Below, piece by piece: positions 62,320 to 64,000 of a DNA stretch of 64,000 nt. Origin of the DNA: Propionibacteriaceae bacterium (GTDB taxonomy: Bacteria; Actinomycetota; Actinomycetes; Propionibacteriales; Propionibacteriaceae). The position numbers were made by a program, and so were the translations under genes. The notes beneath the pieces are model-generated. The model was not told the origin of the DNA. It saw nothing but the letters and a program-made list of their open reading frames with translations, and made no database searches. The DNA lies in assembly GCA_031261455.1 (NCBI GenBank), contig JAISJP010000023.1:1-64000 (forward strand). Direction: 5' to 3'. Each line of letters starts with the position of its first letter. The first letter of the stretch is position 1.

Positions 62320-62724
62320 GTGAATTCAGACGTGATGACCTTGGGGGCCGCTCCGCTGCGTTCACCGTTGACTCTGGTGGCGTGTCTCATCGAACCCACG
62401 CTCCGCTCCCGCCTTGCTACGCTGGGGCTGCGCTGCGGTTCGCCGGTTGAGGTAATTCAGCGCACTGCTGGTGGGGGACGCATCATCGGCGTCGCCTCAT
62501 CGCGAATCGCCATGGACGCCTCGGTCCTTGGCCAACTCCATGTCCGCGCCACCGCGACAACGCCCACTAGCGGGACTCCCGTCGTCACAACAGCCGCAAC
62601 CTCGACGCCGCTCGCTGCGCCCGCCGCCACTCACGTCGTCGCAACAATCACCGCACCTGCCGCGACGCCCAGTGCAGCTATGTGTGTCGCCACAACCCCC
62701 GCAACCATGCAGGTTACAAAATGA
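62320..62724 (+). CDS. feoA: FeoA-like protein with Thr/Ala-rich tail
   Basis: 134-residue protein: the SH3-like FeoA domain occupies about 1-78 (LATLGLRCGSPVEVIQRTAGGGRIIGVASSRIAMDASVLGQLHVR), followed by about 55 residues composed almost only of Ala, Thr, Pro, Val and Ser with one Cys. FeoA domains normally end near residue 80, so the tail is unusual. It supports FeoB in ferrous-iron uptake. GTG 62320 is directly downstream of the promoter, and its stop overlaps the feoB start (ATGA). Confidence 0.85.
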   Translation: MNSDVMTLGAAPLRSPLTLVACLIEPTLRSRLATLGLRCGSPVEVIQRTAGGGRIIGVASSRIAMDASVLGQLHVRATATTPTSGTPVVTTAATSTPLAAPAATHVVATITAPAATPSAAMCVATTPATMQVTK

Positions 62725-64000
62725 GCCCAGCACTGATGGACAAGCCCTGTTGTCACTCCCCCAACATCGTCGCCAACCCGGACGATCCGGTAATCGCCAT
62801 CGCGGGTGCGCCCAACGTCGGTAAATCCACGCTGTTCAACGCCCTCACCGGGGCAGGGGCCAGCACCGGAAACTGGCCGGGGACTTCCACGGAGTACTCC
62901 CACGGCGTCTGGAAGGCCCGTTCTGATCGGGCCAACGGCGAGGTGCCGCTCACGGTCATCGACCTTCCCGGCTCGTACAGCCTCGATCCGATGAGCCCCG
63001 ACGAGCAACTCACCGCCGACCTGCTGATGGGGGAGGACCGCCCCGACGCCACGGTGGTCATCGTCGATGCCGCGCACTTGGCGCGCAGCCTCTACCTGGT
63101 CGCGCAGCTTCGTGAACACCCGATGAAGCTGGTGGTTGCCGTGACGATGAGCGACATTGCCGGTAACCGTGGCGTTGTCATCGACTCCGCATCTCTACAA
63201 CGCAGTCTCGGCGTGCCCGTAGTGGTGGTCGATCCGAGACGCCGCACCGGCATCGAGGCGCTTGCCCAAGCCGTGCGGGAAACCATCGCCGGACACACCC
63301 CCCGCGCACGAGCCGTCGTCAGCGTCAAGGGCATGAGCCGCGACCAGTGCAACCTCACATTGGAAGACGACCGTTTTGCCTACCTTGAGGAGGCTGCCGC
63401 GCTGGCAACCTCCAACACCGACGAACTGCGCGCCGACATGGGAGACCGCATCGACCGCTGGGCCACCGCGCCACTCACCGGCCCGCTGATCTTCCTCGCC
63501 CTCATGTGGGGCATCTTCGAGGCCACCACCACGCTCGCCGCACCGCTACAAGACTGGCTGGATGTCCTCTTTTCGGACACCATCGCTGGTTGGCTGGAGT
63601 CCGGCTTCGAGGCCGTGGGCTGGGGTGACTCGTGGGTCAGTTCTCTAGTCTTGGACGGTCTGGTCACCGGCGTAGGCGCGGTGTTGACGTTCGCGCCCCT
63701 GATGGCGATCATGTTTGTGCTGCTTGCCATCCTTGAAGACTCCGGCTATCTGGCGCGCGCTGCTGTCGTCACCGACCGGATGATGCGCCGTCTCGGACTG
63801 CCCGGACAGGCGTTCTTACCGCTGGTTGTTGGTTTCGGCTGCAACGTGCCCGGCATCTCCGCCACCCGCATCCTGCCGCTGCCCCGGCAACGCCTGTTGA
63901 CAGCCCTGCTGGTGCCATTCACGTCCTGCACCGCCCGCTTGACGGTCTATCTGTGCGTCGCGGAGGTGTTCTTTCCGCAGTGGGCGGGCACGGTGGTCTT
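62721..64000 (+). CDS. feoB: Ferrous-iron transporter FeoB (truncated by window end)
   Basis: N-terminal 426 residues of FeoB; the rest lies beyond the window. The GTPase domain has G1 GAPNVGKST (29-37), G2 in GNWPGTSTE and G3 DLPGSYSL. The G4 position reads AVTMSD, with Thr where the canonical N-x-x-D has Asn. The Gate-containing membrane part begins with PLTGPLIFLALMWGIFE, and LLAILEDSGYLARAAVVTDRMMRRLGLPGQAFLPLVVGFGCNVPGISATR is highly characteristic. A Cys-Cys pair lies at residues 10-11. The start overlaps the feoA stop by four bases. Confidence 0.96.
   Translation, partial: MSPALMDKPCCHSPNIVANPDDPVIAIAGAPNVGKSTLFNALTGAGASTGNWPGTSTEYSHGVWKARSDRANGEVPLTVIDLPGSYSLDPMSPDEQLTADLLMGEDRPDATVVIVDAAHLARSLYLVAQLREHPMKLVVAVTMSDIAGNRGVVIDSASLQRSLGVPVVVVDPRRRTGIEALAQAVRETIAGHTPRARAVVSVKGMSRDQCNLTLEDDRFAYLEEAAALATSNTDELRADMGDRIDRWATAPLTGPLIFLALMWGIFEATTTLAAPLQDWLDVLFSDTIAGWLESGFEAVGWGDSWVSSLVLDGLVTGVGAVLTFAPLMAIMFVLLAILEDSGYLARAAVVTDRMMRRLGLPGQAFLPLVVGFGCNVPGISATRILPLPRQRLLTALLVPFTSCTARLTVYLCVAEVFFPQWAGTVV

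Noticed and set aside
62296..62322. DtxR/IdeR iron box over the feoA promoter
   Set aside because: The TAGGTT segment resembles half of the consensus, but the second half is absent.
1..64000. CRISPR arrays, rRNA genes, prophage or toxin-antitoxin modules
   Set aside because: None was seen: no regularly spaced repeats, no rRNA sequence, and no phage structural or toxin genes; the encapsulin, although HK97-fold, has none of the phage neighbours.

Overview
The window is a continuous piece of a moderately GC-rich actinobacterial chromosome. The evidence is a WhiB2-type regulator, an RpfB-like G5-domain protein, the DUF3499, DUF3039, DUF2017 and DUF5719 families, the Bacillus-type PurS/PurQ/PurL trio, a manC-whiB2 cluster ordered as in mycobacteria, and many genes whose start codon lies 6-8 nt after a TANNNT box with no Shine-Dalgarno sequence (leaderless transcripts). 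I cannot name the genus. Nearly all of it is chromosomal backbone; the only hint of mobility is a decayed IS21-like end beside a tRNA-His gene.

Layout. 1-3.9 kb: the alpha operon (rpmJ, rpsM, rpsK, rpsD, rpoA, rplQ) with a strongly folded leader before rpsM and a 17-bp terminator hairpin after rplQ. 3.9-11.6 kb: cell-wall G5 hydrolase, glyA, aldo/keto reductase, glycosyltransferase, GNAT, MFS exporter, IS remnant and tRNA-His. 11.9-15.2 kb: TrpXYZ-type ABC importer. 15.2-22.1 kb: sugar kinase and LacI repressor, divergent from a gguA/gguB/chvE-type sugar importer, with LacI operators between them. 22.3-26 kb: leuB, ilvE, deoA. 26.1-33.5 kb: purine genes purC, purS, purQ and purL, interrupted by an EamA transporter, an acyltransferase and a GlcNAc-type kinase. 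33.7-36.6 kb: two tandem M20 dipeptidases and a DUF1992 protein. 36.7-47 kb: cell-envelope mannose/glycan cluster (LCP ligase, manC, whiB2, a giant membrane glycosyltransferase, DUF5719, Rv3259-like, DUF3499, HAD phosphomannomutase, Trm112-like). 47-50.1 kb: ABC-2 exporter whose permease carries a FUS-like Tyr/Gly/Ser tail. 50.3-56.1 kb: a sulfur locus. 56.3-62.2 kb: DUF3039, MFS, RDD protein, malQ, clpS, DUF2017. 62.3 kb to the end: feoA and a truncated feoB.

The most interesting region is 50.3-56.1 kb. metB is followed by mec (JAMM protease), a CysO/ThiS-like sulfur carrier, a MoeZ-like activating enzyme with a rhodanese domain, a Family 2A encapsulin shell and a SufS-type cysteine desulfurase with an 88-residue N-terminal extension. 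Read together, this suggests a protein nanocompartment that mobilises or stores sulfur, linked to thiocarboxylate-dependent sulfur transfer. The carrier ends in Gly-Gly-Met rather than Gly-Gly, so it probably needs trimming, for which the adjacent JAMM protease is the obvious candidate. In Mycobacterium tuberculosis clpS, a DUF2017 gene, mec, cysO and cysM lie close together; here clpS and DUF2017 lie 5 kb downstream, and moeZ, the encapsulin and the desulfurase occupy the position where cysM would be.

Other regulatory signals seen directly: a GTCTCA-N5-TGAGA inverted repeat at matching distances from the -10 boxes of leuB and the Trp-type importer, a 19-bp palindrome ending on the start codon of a sugar kinase, and a LacI operator overlapping the start codon of a leaderless sugar-importer ATPase gene.
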